Source: Nipponacmea schrenckii
Taxonomy: Eukaryota; Mollusca; Gastropoda; Lottiidae
NCBI GenBank assembly: GCA_030562195.1
Contig: CM060200.1
Location: 25,211,023 to 25,275,022 of the forward strand
Length of the DNA: 64,000 nt
Reading direction: 5' to 3'
The notes under the pieces are model-generated. The model did not search any database. It was given only the letters and a program-made list of their open reading frames with translations, and had not been told where the DNA came from. Within the stretch, counting starts at the first letter, position 1; each line of letters starts with the position of its first letter. Below, in pieces: positions 12,361-25,500 of the stretch. Position numbers and translations under genes: made by a program.

Positions 12361-13040
12361 ATATTCCAATAAATAAGGTTACTATCTGATATGTGTATAT
12401 CACTATGTTGTTAACGTTTGTCTTGCTTGGTCCTTGAGAGGCTTCACCCATTTATCTTATTGTTATTCGTTGTTTTCACCGTAGTATATAATAGATGCTC
12501 AGTTGTTAATTTCATTATGTAGTTTGGACCTGCTGGATAACGATCTGCAAACAATCTTTAACGTGCAAATTATGTAGCACAAGGCGCCTCCGTTTTCCCA
12601 TAAGATCACAAAAACGACGAATTTAACAGTTGACATTGATTAAACTATATGTTGTGATTTTTTTATTGAACAAAGTCTGATGACTATGTATATTTTTATT
12701 CTAATGAAAAAGGCCGTGATGGTCGAAACGTTTTGGAAACTTGTGTTAGAGTTTTTATTATATATATATACAATATTGATGTTTTTTATTGTCTTGAATT
12801 TCATGTTTCTATTTTGACAGAACACAATACCATTTTAATATCAAAATTTCCATAGGGTTTTATGGAGGCAACTTTAAGACATGATGTATTTAAACAATAC
12901 TTTTATATCAATTGTAATTTTACACAATGCAAAAAAGGTAGAGGCTTGTGCTTATCCGTCACCAAATACAATTAACATTCATGCAAAATATATTTTTTAA
13001 TGTATAGATGAAATATATTTATCAATAAATTAGCATAAAA
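12361..13040. other. Non-coding; possible old retroelement tail
   Basis: No gene seen. Around 12705-12745 a GGTCGAAACGTTTTGG motif occurs; a similar GTCGAAACGTTG is at ~26588. Such motifs are often found in 3' regions of Penelope-like or other retroelements, but nothing else supports that here. Confidence 0.3.
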
Positions 13041-13044
13041 TTGG

Positions 13045-13320
13045 TAAAGTATAGAAGTCCAACAATTTGGGAAAGTATACAAGACCAACAATTAGGGAAA
13101 GTATACAAGACCAATGATTAGACCAAGTATACAAGACCAAAAATAGAGGGAAGTATACTAAACCAACAGTGAAGGGAAGTATACAAGAGCAACAATTGGT
13201 GAAAGTATACAAGAGCAACAATTGGTGGAAGTATACAAGAGGAACAATTGGTATATTAGACCAACTATTGATGGAAGTATACAAGAACAACATTAAGGGG
13301 AGGTATAACAAGATTTACAA
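13045..13320. repeat. ~26 bp minisatellite
   Basis: About ten diverged copies of AGTATACAAGACCAACAATT followed by AGGGAA, 25-27 bp each, with degenerate continuations to ~13450. Confidence 0.85.
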
Positions 13321-13719
13321 CCAGGAGAAGTAAAACAATAGCAAAATAGGATGAGTATGAAAGATTCATGCAAGGGTAGGTAATGAAGGCCACGGTAAGG
13401 GTAAATATACAAAAATACGTAAACAAACATCTAAAGTAAGTATACAGTTGGTGTTTTCTACCCGTGCTGATATTATATATATAATATATAGCTGGCGTCA
13501 AAATAATGATACACGAATGTTTTATTAATACTAATTACACGTTTATTAACCATATTATATATTACAATAACCCATATTACCTACGAATTAATAATTCATA
13601 TAGTATTAACTCTATGTTGATTATTCAATAATTGTATTATACCCATTGAATGCAATCCAAAGCAAATTGTCTGAGCATTTTAATAGAACTACCCACTAAA
13701 CTGATATACCTTTGGTTAA

Positions 13720-15770
13720 TAATGTCTAAACCACGTGTTGTACATTTGGTTGATAATGTCTAAACCGTGTTTTATACATTTGTTTAATATTGTCTTATTC
13801 ACGTGTTGTACATTTGGTTGATAATGTCTAAAACACATGTTGTACATTTGGTTGATATTGTCTTATACACGTGTTGTACATTTGGCTCATGATGTCTAAA
13901 ACACATGTTGTACATTTGGTTGATATTGTCTTATACACGTGTTGTACATTTGGTTGATATTGTCTTAATACATGTGTTGTTCATTTGGTTGATAATGTCT
14001 AAAACACATGCTGTACATTTGGTTGAATTGCCTTATACATGTGTTGTACATCTGGTTGATAATGTCTAAAACAAATATTGTAAATTTGTTTGATATTGTC
14101 TTATACACGTGTTGTACATTTGGTTGATATTGTCTAAAACACATGTTGTACATTTGGTTGATATTGTCTTATACACGTGTTGTACATTTGGCTCATGATG
14201 TCTAAAACACATGTTGTACATTTGGTTGATATTGTCTTATACATGTGTTGTTCATTTGGTTGATAATGTCTAAAACACATGCTGTACATTTGGTTGAATT
14301 GCCTTATACATGTGTTGTACATTTGGTTGATAATGTCTAAAACACATGTTGTACATTTGGTTGATATTGTCTTTTACATGTGTTGTACATTTGGTTGATA
14401 ATGTCTAAAACACATGTTGTACATTTGGTTGATATTGTCTTATACACGTTTTGTACATTTGGTTGATAATGTCTAAAACATATGTTGTACATTTGGTAGA
14501 TATTGTCTTATACACATGTTGTACATTTGGTTGATATTGTCTTATACACGTTTTGTACATTTGGTTGATAATGTCTAAAACAATTACTTGGTTGATATGC
14601 ATACACGTTGTTTTGTAGATATTGTCTTATACACGTGTTGTACATTTGGTTGATAATGTCTAAAACACATGTTGTACATTTGGTTGATATTGTCTTATAC
14701 ACGTTTTGTACATTTGGTTGATATTGTCTTATACATGTGTTGTTCATTTGGTTGATAATGTCTAAAACACATGCTGTACATTTGGTTGATATTGTCTTAT
14801 ACACGTGTTGTACATTTGGTTGATATTGTCTTATACATGTGTTGTTCATTTGGTTGATAATGTCTAAAACACATGCTGTACATTTGGTTGAATTGCCTTA
14901 TACATGTGTTGTACATCTGGTTGATAATGTCTAAAACAAATATTGTAAATTTGTTTGATATTGTCTTATACACGTGTTGTACATTTGGTTGATATTGTCT
15001 TATACACGTGTTGTACATTTGGCTCATGATGTCTAAAACACATGTTGTACATTTGGTTGATATTGTCTTATACATGTGTTGTTCATTTGGTTGATAATGT
15101 CTAAAACACATGCTGTACATTTGGTGGAATTGCCTTATACATGTGTTGTACATTTGGTTGATAATGTCTAAAACACATGTTGTACATTTGGTTGATATTG
15201 TCTTTTACATGTGTTGTACATTTGGTTGATAATGTCTAAAACACATGTTGTACATTTGGTTGATATTGTCTTATACACGTTTTGTACATTTGGTTGATAA
15301 TGTCTAAAACATATGTTGTACATTTGGTGGATATTGTCTTATACACATGTTGTACATTTGGTTGATATTGTCTTATACACGTTTTGTACATTTGGTTGAT
15401 AATGTCTAAAACATATGTTGTACATTTGGTAGATATTGTCTTATACACGTGTTGTACATTTGGTTGATAATGTCTAAAACACATGTTGTACATTTGGTTG
15501 ATATTGTCTTATACACGTTTTGTACATTTGGTTGATAATGTCTAAAACATATGTTGTACATTTGGTTGATATTGTCTTATACACGTGTTGTACATTTGGT
15601 TGATAATGTCTAAAACACTTGTTGTACATTTGGTTGAGATTGTCTTATACACATGTTGTACATTTGGTTGATATTGTCTTATACACGTGTTGTACATTTG
15701 GTTTATAATGTCTAAAACACATGTTGTACATTTGGTTGATATTGTCTTATACATGTGTTGTACATTTGAT
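13720..15770. repeat. Satellite of 34 bp monomers in 68 bp dimers
   Basis: About sixty monomers alternate between TACATTTGGTTGATAATGTC-TAAAACACATGTTG and TACATTTGGTTGATATTGTC-TTATACACGTGTTG. A run with rare variants (ACATCTGGTTG, AAATATTGTAAATTTG) is duplicated about 865 bp apart (near 14052 and 14917), showing higher-order duplication. Many short minus-strand frames here are by-products. Confidence 0.95.
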
Positions 15771-17069
15771 TATCATTGATTGATAGATGTCTGGAACCTT
15801 TGTCTTCCATATGTGTCGTACATTTTTCTATCGACGTCTCATACATGTGTTGGTACATTGTCTATCTGCATTTAAATACATTTGTTGGTACAAGTGTTGG
15901 TTGTTGGTTGCTAGTTCAGATGCAACCATTGAAAAATAAACAGTTATGAGAAACTAGGTAAGATTTATACCACTGTTATTTAAAAAATATCAAGACAAGT
16001 CAAATAGCTATTCATTGCGTGCCAAATAACTATACATAATGATTAGTCATTAACCATGTTATCATATACTGTTTATTTCTCTCAAATGTCTACTAAATTA
16101 TCTTCAATTTGTTTTCTATATCTCTTTAATGGAGTCTCAAACAAATCTCAATATTGCGGTGAATGACCAAAAAACGGAAATGAAATATAAAACAATATGT
16201 ATGTCTTCACGTTATCGGACATCGCCTTCAATAGACGAATAAAAAAAGAATATCATGTGCTATATTTGGGTGTTTTATTAATGGAACTTTACATTGCTAC
16301 ATATTGTGGGATTCAACTTAGTTTCTCAGGGTTGTAGACAGTCAAATTATATGTCCACGTAAGAATCCTTCGTATTATCGTATGACTTTGCATCAGATTA
16401 ATACATTTCTTATTTCGTTTTAGGACGTTGAATGGTTCAATAGATGTGCTTTTACTGTGTTTTGGAGGCATATCCACGTATTCAGATTAGTATCGGATAA
16501 AAGATTTGAAGAAAGATCTTGACTTCGTCTACTAGATACGTTTTACCCCAATAAAATATATGACTTTTTCCAAAATAAATGAGTAATTACGAAGTCTGTG
16601 CCGAATAGCAACCCTTCCCTTATTCTGTTTTCGATATATTTCGATTGTGATCAACCCGATTTCAGTTTCCAGTGTAGAAAATATACGAAACGGATGTCCG
16701 ATTCTGAAATTCTAGGATTTCCTTTTCCATAATGACACATGTTCATTACAATATCCTGTTCATTAAGTTCACTTTCAGGTTAATTAACGCAACAGTTCTT
16801 AGTGTTGTCTTAAACATTGCCAATAACAATACACGTTTGTTGCAAAATTTGTTTGGCTGAAACAGTCATACGTCACAGAATGGGGTTACGTTCAACGTTA
16901 CTGAATCTACTCGGAGACAAGACACCAAGTTTTCGATGACAATATTTGACATGTCTCTGAGTTGACTGGTAATCCGTTTACCAACCATTGCAACCACTCG
17001 TATACTTTGATTTATATAACTCCGATATTTGGTACATGTTCATTGACAGCCTAGGCCATCAAGTAATCT
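15771..17069. other. Non-coding, no feature recognised
   Basis: Unique sequence after the satellite; a few decayed monomers persist to ~15900. No gene signature was seen. Confidence 0.5.
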
Positions 17070-17890
17070 AGCTTGCAGAGCAGAACTTGGGGTTATTCCC
17101 ATAGAATCTTTCATGAGAAATCTAGCACTGAAACTTTCGAAGAATTGAAAAATTACCAGAAGAGAGCCTGCTTAAACAAACTCTCAATGAAAAAATATAG
17201 CTGCATGAAACAGAAACATATTCATGGTTTTCCTTTATCCTTAATTGCCAGAGCATGGACAATAAGGACTATTACCTAAATTTGTTTGAGACTAAATTTA
17301 ACAAAAAATATAATAACAATCAACCAAACAAACTTCGAACATACGCTCTATTTAAGAACAATTTTAATTCTGAACCGTACATTGACATTTTTTGATAATG
17401 AAAGAAAAATTCTATTTGACACTGTAATGAAAACTTACCCTAACTTTGATTTATTAAATGAAAAGGACCAATTTATGCTCATACTAAAATGTACAAATGC
17501 CAAAATTATTAGAAGTCTTGGTACTTTCCTTTTTTCAACCCTTGGGTTAATATAACTAAATCTAGGTTTTATTCCCATAATATAGTTATTGTTACTATTA
17601 TTCTTCATTATTATAGTTCTATCCATTTGTTATGTGTAAAACATATCTAGTCATGTAATTGATATATTGATACTAAAAATATAAATTGTTACCATGCTTA
17701 ATTTTAAGTGCCATGTTTGTATTTTAATCATCTATATAATTGATATCATATACGTGTATCATGAATAAGTATGCACATATTGTCTTGTATTTTTTGTTCT
17801 GTTTGTAGTTTACTTTATTGTTTCTTTCTTATTGTTATTGACCAGTAATGGTGTAAAATGCAAATAAAATATTATATTAAATTATATCAT
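17070..17890 (+). mobile_element. Decayed LINE reverse-transcriptase C-terminus
   Basis: Translation at ~17075 gives RAELGVIPIESFMRNLALK, the ELG-x-P-I motif found downstream of the LINE polymerase core, then stops and frame changes. At 17286-17555 a frame ends with FFDNERKILFDTV, PNFDLLNEKDQFMLIL and SLGTFLFSTL, resembling the terminal zinc-knuckle and helix region of LINE proteins. The knuckle cysteines are lost. An AT-rich 3' UTR ends near a run of AATAAAATATTA at ~17865. Confidence 0.65.
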
Positions 17891-19428
17891 ATTAGAGCAT
17901 TTTTATACCATTGCCACAAGAATTGAACTATATTATACGCTTGGTTACGTTTATTACCTGAGTATAAAATAATTACCAGCGGGGCTGACAGCACAAAAGA
18001 ATAAAAACAAGAATATTAATATTCAGGTAAATTGATAATGACAGATCTGTATGTCAACTAGACAATGATAGATATACAAAAAATAGGTCAGGTCATTGCA
18101 ACATCTGTCTATAATATGTAATCAGAGGGCATTATTCTTATTTTGTGTATTGGTCCTTAAAAGCGTTTGTTTTTTCAGTCCGTAGAGACCTCTCTTAGTA
18201 TAGTTGATATGCCAAACACAACCTAGTCCCTTAAGAAGGTGTAGTAAGAAACTCATTCGCCCTCTGTGTAATCTGATGATTGAATTTAATCTTTCCACTG
18301 TCTACATAGTAACAAGTAATCTTTTATGAACAGAATCCTATATGTATGACCGACGGTATGGATTGCGAGTTGGTGCCGCGATCCGATGCTATCAAATTAA
18401 ATATAAATCTAAAGGGACACAACTTGATTTTTATTCCACATTTGGACTACTGTAACATAAACTTCAAGTGATTTTATATTAATGTCGCAAATTTTCAGTT
18501 CAATTATAAAGGAATATTTACTTTGTCAATAACACTGTTATGAAAGATACGACTGCAATTATTCCAATAACATGCAATGTATGCCTTTATCTTTACACTG
18601 TAAAGTTAATACGAACTGCGTCTTATACATTGGCTGCAATTTGGGTGCTCTCGACACAAACACGTAAACACGTTGACAATGTGATCTAAAGCTAGGGCTA
18701 GCGTAATGGCTACGTTTACAATCTTCAGATTTATAATAATAAAGTAGTATATCAGATTTGTTCAAATCGACACAATTTATTGGGCAAATAATAATTGGAA
18801 TAAATAAAAGTTTAGGGAATAAATTAAATCAGTTGACACATCTCAACCGGATGACATGCGATCCGCCTCTTCACCTAGGCTTTCTGTTTTCTTACACTCG
18901 GTAACTTGTCTTGGTCTGTGCATTTACACATAGCCAAATGAGAGAAAGGAGGCTTGGATTCGTCCATTCCATACAAATCCGGGAAAGAAGGCTTGGTTAC
19001 AAACAATTCTATACAAATGATAACCAAATTCGTCAATTCTGTAAAAGGACTAGGTCAAATGCATTTATGTACGTACAGGACGGTTTTCAAACACACAAAA
19101 GCGGCCTTGTCTATTACCAAACATAAAATAAATATTAAAATATCACTGTTCTTATGGCACACTACACATGGTAAAAATTTTCAGTAGACGTCAGAGCTAA
19201 CACAATATATTAACAAATTTTAAAGACCATCCACGACATGTGTGTATTTCCAGGTATGATTCTTATCACATAGAGTAGTCAACAATTGTTGAGTTGAAAA
19301 GGTTGAGCTAAGCACTGATAGTCCAATATTACACAATCAATAACGACTTTTGTACAAAATAATGCACGTTTTATGTTCTTCCTTCATACCCAGATTGTGG
19401 CATAGCATAAGGTAAAATTGTCACAGTG
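17891..19428. other. Intergenic, includes the 3' flank of the SMYD gene
   Basis: No exon or element recognised. Short frames at 18559-19187 have no family signature. The part nearest 19428 should include the 3' UTR of the minus-strand gene; no clear polyadenylation signal could be chosen. Confidence 0.45.
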
Positions 19429-22400
19429 TTATTGTTTATTTGCTAAATACTGATCGGAGGAGGAAGAAGTGTCGGAATGGGACATATTACACACTTTCTT
19501 ATGTCCTTTTTTCCAAGCTACTTTCTGACATCCAGTCGAGCAGTACCAGGCTTTCTTACATTTACTACACGTAGGAAATGCTTTTTGTCCTTGAGCGTCT
19601 TTCTTACACTGGGTACATACATATGGTCCATCTCCTTCAAACTCGCATCGTTCACAGTAGCACCAGAAATTATACGCTCTGTACAACCAAGCACGTCTCT
19701 GTGCCCGTGGTAAATTTGTACTTATATATGTAATGAACACCTCTTCTCCAACTTCGATATCTCTTCTAGCTCGTACTGCCACTCCAGGCTTCCCCTTTAC
19801 CTCGCCATCCATCACTTCTGCATTATTGGCACATGAATGATTCATACAAGCATGTAAGGCAAACATACCAGCAAACTCCGCCTCGGGGATATCTTGTGGC
19901 AAGGAGTGTAATAAATTTTTCATATTCGGCTTATCTTTGATATTTCTGAGGAATAGTCTGTACGGGTTAGCTAGATCTGAGAAAGCTTGAACGTTACACG
20001 TGGCTTGATAATATCGGCCGTCAAATTCTCGTTTGGTAATGTTATAACATAACCCATTGCCAAGATCTTTGAAAACTTCTACCATCAAATCAAACATATT
20101 GGGGATGACATCAGCATTGCTTGTAGCTCCATAAGCAATAAATCTAGAAAAGAAACAACAATAAACTTCAATCCACGATAGCTTCTTTGAAATCCACTAC
20201 ATTAGGTATTGTGGCATGTGTCAATGAAACACTTCATAGCGCTCGTTTTCTTGATATTGTATCCCATCTGACATAGCTAATAGTAGTCTTTAGTATTTAT
20301 TGTATACAGGGAAACATAAAAGCAGCGCACTTTTAAGTTATTTGGTAACATAACAGCAGTAGTTATTTAACCTGCTTTATAGGCAATACTGTTTAACTGA
20401 AATTTCCATACAACCAATACATGTTTATATAGAATTCATATCATCAAAAGTACACATACCTTCGAAACGGAGCTTTAGCCATCGTCCAATCTTCAATCGA
20501 AGGCTTCTCTCTCCCACCAACTTTACCACACCTAACGGCGTTGCTAGCAATAATAGCCCAAATTCTTGCCATAATCAAAGGACTGAACGATGCATTCCAC
20601 CATCCTTTGTACACGCGAGAGTCTCCAGCTTTTAAATTCTTATATTCATCACAGATTTTCCATAGTTTCCCCATGGCTTTATTTACCCCGGGACAGATGA
20701 GGCTGTGGTAACGTTCCCAACCTTCTATCTGACATTCGTCACTACAATAGATCTGCCTAGTACAGGATCGACAAGGAAAAATAACTCTCTTGGGCCAATA
20801 CTTCTGAACCACTTTCTTCAGCAGATTATTAGCAAGATAATTAGATCCTAGAATGCCTTCTGGTTGCAGTAATGATCTAGCACAGTATCCACAAGCCGGT
20901 ATATGTTGTGTGTCAATTGTCTGAGCACATACTGCTGGAGTGTCACCCATGATGATGTCTCCAGCATGAACAGGTTCTCTAGCCACTACTGCTCTACCAA
21001 ACTTGGTAAATGTAACAGTGGCCTTAGTTCCAGTGGCTAATGGTTCGTACAGTCTCTTGACTCGTATCTTCTGAAATAGCATCGGCGCTTCTGATTCAAT
21101 GCCTTTTGATAGTCTCGTTGCAATTCGTAACCAAGTCTCTGACATAACTGGTAAGCCCAAAGCCATAAGAATTTTCCCTGAAAAAGATGTTCATATTGTT
21201 ACCTCTGCCTAAGTTATTCAAGTTTGGTGATGATGCTATTTACCTTACTGGAATATAATAATTCCAATTTAAAACCATTTTGAATTAATTATAAGAGATA
21301 ATAAGAAGTGCCCCTAAAATGGCTGAGTGACTAAATCATAAGAAGATCTCCATTCCTCGTCGATGAATCAATTTCAACCTTAGCATTGATCCAATTATCT
21401 TGGGTTCTATACACGCACAGCACGTTGGACTGAATAAGTTGAGAAATAAAAGTTATGAATCGCCTACCTCCCAAAGTCCATAATTCCGCTGGTCTAAACT
21501 CATATGGTATACAGTTACAGCATCTAAATGCTTCCTTGTACTCTTGTAGATGGTAAAGGATGTCAGCTCTTTCTGACAACATAAACTGGTTTGAAGGGTT
21601 ATAAGAGGCAGACCTGTTAATATGGATCAAAGCTTTGTCTAGATCGTCCAGTTCCTTTGCTTCAATAGCTTCTGCCATTTCGTCAGCTGCTTTATCTAGA
21701 TCACATTGGTCTGAAATCACAGAAATAAAGTTGATATAAAGTTGTCTAAAAGGGAAAATATCTATTACAAATACATAGTTTGAGTTGTTATAACAATAAA
21801 TGCGCGCTGTTAACACAACAAGTATCATTAAACGACTTGCTATCACACTAGTTATCGAATATACTAGTAAGCAAAGCATAAGTATTGAAATCTAAACACT
21901 TTCTAAGTAAAACCGATATTAATACTTCAATGCCGAATTTAGCCTTTTTATGTACATGTACATGCCCTGAGAATAACATTAAAATGATTCAATCATAAAA
22001 TAATTAACTTACTCTCTACAATACGGATAGGCTCGTGTAATTTCCATTTCATCATAATCTCTCTTTCCATACCCTCGAGTTCGTCGTCCCCAGGGTAGGG
22101 CTCCTGGGAACACAACTGGACAGCATCATAGGTATTTTCACCTCTCTTCTCGCCGTCTTGATATACCGCCATTATGGCGTCTTGTAGACACCGTAAATCG
22201 TCTGCTAGCTCGGCATTTTGAGGATCAAGTTCAAGTCCATTTTTATACTCAATGTAGGCTTCTTTGAAATTGCTTAATTTTGTCAGACATCTTCCTTTCC
22301 ATAAATAGCCCACTACTGAATCTGGATTTTTTTGAATATATGTGATGGCATCATTCAACGCCTCATCATAGATATGTAGCTCATAAAAACATTGGCACCG

Positions 22401-22529
22401 CTTGAAGAAAATTTCCGAGTCGTTACCAAATTGTGCTTCAATGGCCACGGAATAGTTTCGCTCTGCTTCTTTAAATTTTTTCTGAGCGAAAAGCTCGTCT
22501 GCTAGATTTAAACAATCCTTCCACGACAT
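19429..22529 (-). CDS. SMYD-family lysine methyltransferase: TPR, split SET, C-terminal MYND; 4 exons
   Basis: Exons (minus): 22529-22013, 21710-21468, 21177-20460 and 20143-19429. All junctions have AG acceptors and GT donors (GTAAGT, GTAGGC, GTATGT), with phases 1, 1 and 2. They join to 2193 nt, 730 residues. Residues ~1-110 and ~180-240 form TPR helices (CLNLADELFAQKKFKEAERN; VVGYLWKGRCLTKLSNFKEA). The SET N-part is GRAVVAREPVHAGDII (~314-329). The zinc module inserted in SET has C349/C352, C389/C392, C398/C402 and H411/C415. The catalytic SET core has NHSC at 594-597 and GEEVFITYIS at 625-634. Post-SET cysteines are at 654, 656 and 659. A second MYND-like finger has C669/C672, C685/C688, C694/C698 and H707/C711. 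SET enzymes of this family transfer methyl from S-adenosylmethionine to protein lysine. The catalytic motifs look most SMYD4/5-like, but the added C-terminal finger is not usual for either, so no symbol is given. No transcript support was used. Confidence 0.93.
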
Positions 22530-25500
22530 TTTGCACTTCCATACACTTTCAATATATTCTAAACACCTTTAATTTTCATTCCAAGGTTATTTTTCACCAC
22601 GAACATATACCGGCATCGTCGTCAGTATTTGATTTATACGAGACCGAGTTTTGGCTCGTATTTTTTTCTTTAGTCGAACAGAGTCTGACCATTCAAGATA
22701 ACTCTAATATAGAAATTCACACTGCAACGATTAAAATACGAGAATCGGAATAATCAGATTAATGTAATGGTAATATTGTCCAATCGTAAGACACTTAACA
22801 GCACAGTTAGTGAGTACCATGGTACCGGTACTATAATTAACCACAGGAACCAATCCAGTTCAGCCCAACATGTGTTTTATATATCTGTAGTTAAGGGAAT
22901 GTTGTAATATGATCTCCAGTATGTAGCACGGTGCTGGTGTAAGACAAGGAGAACATCTGGAACCATGTGTATTTAAAACAGATAACCCATTCTTATCGTA
23001 ATCTGTTTTTAAACACATTTTAATTTCACTGACAAATTGTTTGTCGTAAATAACATATGAAATTAAAATTATATAACTCGGATTATGTGCTTATCACATC
23101 GCTTATATTAATAATAAATATATTATAAGAATTTTATTAGAATTGGACATTTTTAGATGAATGTTGTGTCAATATGAACTTATGACTACAGTGAAATCAA
23201 ACATTTAAGAAGGTAAATGTATGTTTCTTTTGTATAAAAAAAAATAGGAATAGGGAATGGTTTTTCTCGGTGTTCGTGGTGCTAATTTTCGTCGAGAAAT
23301 GAAATGATTGTTGACTGGATTTGTATTTACTTTCAAACAAATTATTGGTTGCCTCCCTTGAACTATTATCCTTTAGCGTATAAACTTAGATTTCATTCAA
23401 AATTGATAGTCGTCTTTGGTGGCCTACCGCTATCATTCAAAAATTTAAGTAATACTTTAAAAGTTTACGATAGATTGTACATTGTTACCTTTGAAAATAT
23501 CATCCTGCCAAGTATTTATTTATTAAAATGATAGATTTTGGACTTGCACTATGTTGAGTTATTTCCTCGACATATAGCAAACGAAGTTGCCACAAATAAC
23601 TTTGTTTATAATCGTGTTTATTGGGTTTCCAAATTTATAAAAATGGAGGGGGTTGACTGACAAAAAACATATAATCGTTCGGAAGAGTCAATTACGAAGG
23701 CCCACATTTGCTACGTTAAAAACATGACATTTGGAATTAGAAAATAGTACGCTGAGTCCCGTCTCGGCAAAAAGGCTCTCAATGCACACTGCAAGGTATT
23801 ATTTCTTTAGCCTTTTATGTGCAGAAAAAAGGACCTATTAAATATTTGTGCTGGAAGATGCATTATAATTATCGACCGATCCGCATTGCAAGCATATTTC
23901 ATTAAGCTTTTTTTTATTTACAAACATAATATCAGGAGCATGCGATATTTTGGAAACGTGATGATAATATCGGGTCAATGCAGGTTATAACAGGGTCACA
24001 ACCTGTCCTCTGTACCTGGCTGGGTGGCCTGTCGCCTAAATCAACATTACAGATTAAAGTATTTGAATTGATGGGATATCAAGACTACTGGTATGGTTGT
24101 GAAGACAAGATCAGGTCGACTGATAGCCAAAGATAAATAATCTATAGAAACAAAGTTTCATCAAGGATTACCTTGTCTTATTCAGGTAATATTAGTCTAT
24201 TTTTTCCTTGACTCTATTAGCTACATGATCAAGTTGTTCGAACTGGCTTAAAACACCCAATACTTTTCACTACTTTATTAGTCCAAAACGGTGTATAAAA
24301 TCGATTTACGAAAGTATCCCATTATTTTTGTGGTCTTTGATCTATCACAAACAGAAAGATATCCTGATAACACTGTAAAGTTTAAGGTATTTTTCAGACA
24401 TGTCCTACCACTAATTCTATACTAATCTCATACTTGGGCTTCTTTGTGATATAAAATTCTTCCATTGGCATTTCTGCGTGACGGCACCACGGAAGCATGA
24501 TTTATGTGATATATCACAAGGTCAATGAATTGTACAATCTGATTGCTTACTACCTCGTGGTGCCTTTAAAATTTGCTACTAGTCGTTTGGATAGGAAAAT
24601 AAACCGAGGCCCTGTGTGCTACAGGCTGTGCACGTTAAAGATATCTCGACAGTTGAAAAGCGCAAAAAGAGTAGGCTAATGCCGCTGTACTGGCAAAATT
24701 TCCCTCATCGCACACAGCATGGCGTCGCACGAGTTTATTAGCCCTTAAGGTGCAGAAGAGTAGGTCGAAAACTTTTTCCAATTCATTTGAAATTTGCTAC
24801 ACGTTGACCGCGATACCTTTCGATTTAATACTGCCCAATATTACGATTTTTCCAAACTTTCCTAGCACGTTTGAACAGCATATTGGAGAATGCACTAAAT
24901 AAATGTGAACTTTCGACATGTGAGATATGAAGATTAGATAGTAAATCAAGACGATGACCAATGCCAAGTCTTTGTTTAATTACGTGTCAGAGTGAAAGTA
25001 GTTTGAAGCTATAGCCTGTTTAATCTGCTACTGTAGACGACGGGCTCATTGTAATTGGTTGGTATTTCAAACTTCAAAACAAAAGATCAGAGTTAACTGT
25101 AAATAAAATTATCCACAATTCAATCAAAGGTCAAGTTTCAAGGTCAACATCGAAGCAGCTTGTATCAATACACCTGAATTCATCGAATACCTAAAACTAA
25201 TGAAACAATCACACTAGTACAATTTATTAGGCTACTTGTTGAAAATAATTGTTCATATCCCTCTACTCACATTCTCTACTATATAGAAAGAGAACTTTTC
25301 GATATGACAACCTTATATTTCATTGTCAGTAATGTAGGTTACAGGCTGTGTTGGGATAACATTTCTTTGCTTGTTCAAAATTTATCAACTGATGAAGATT
25401 GCATTGCCTTGCTATATGTCTCCATGAGACATTTGTGAAGTACAATTGAATGCTACAGATCTGCATTTCAGTGGATAACTATAAATAAATACCTGAAGAT

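Noticed and set aside
13965..15754. Series of minus-strand frames with YQPNVQHVYKTIS repeats
   Set aside because: Chance frames in the 34/68 bp satellite.
13720..15770. CRISPR-like array
   Set aside because: Repeats are contiguous with no unique spacers, and the window is plainly eukaryotic.
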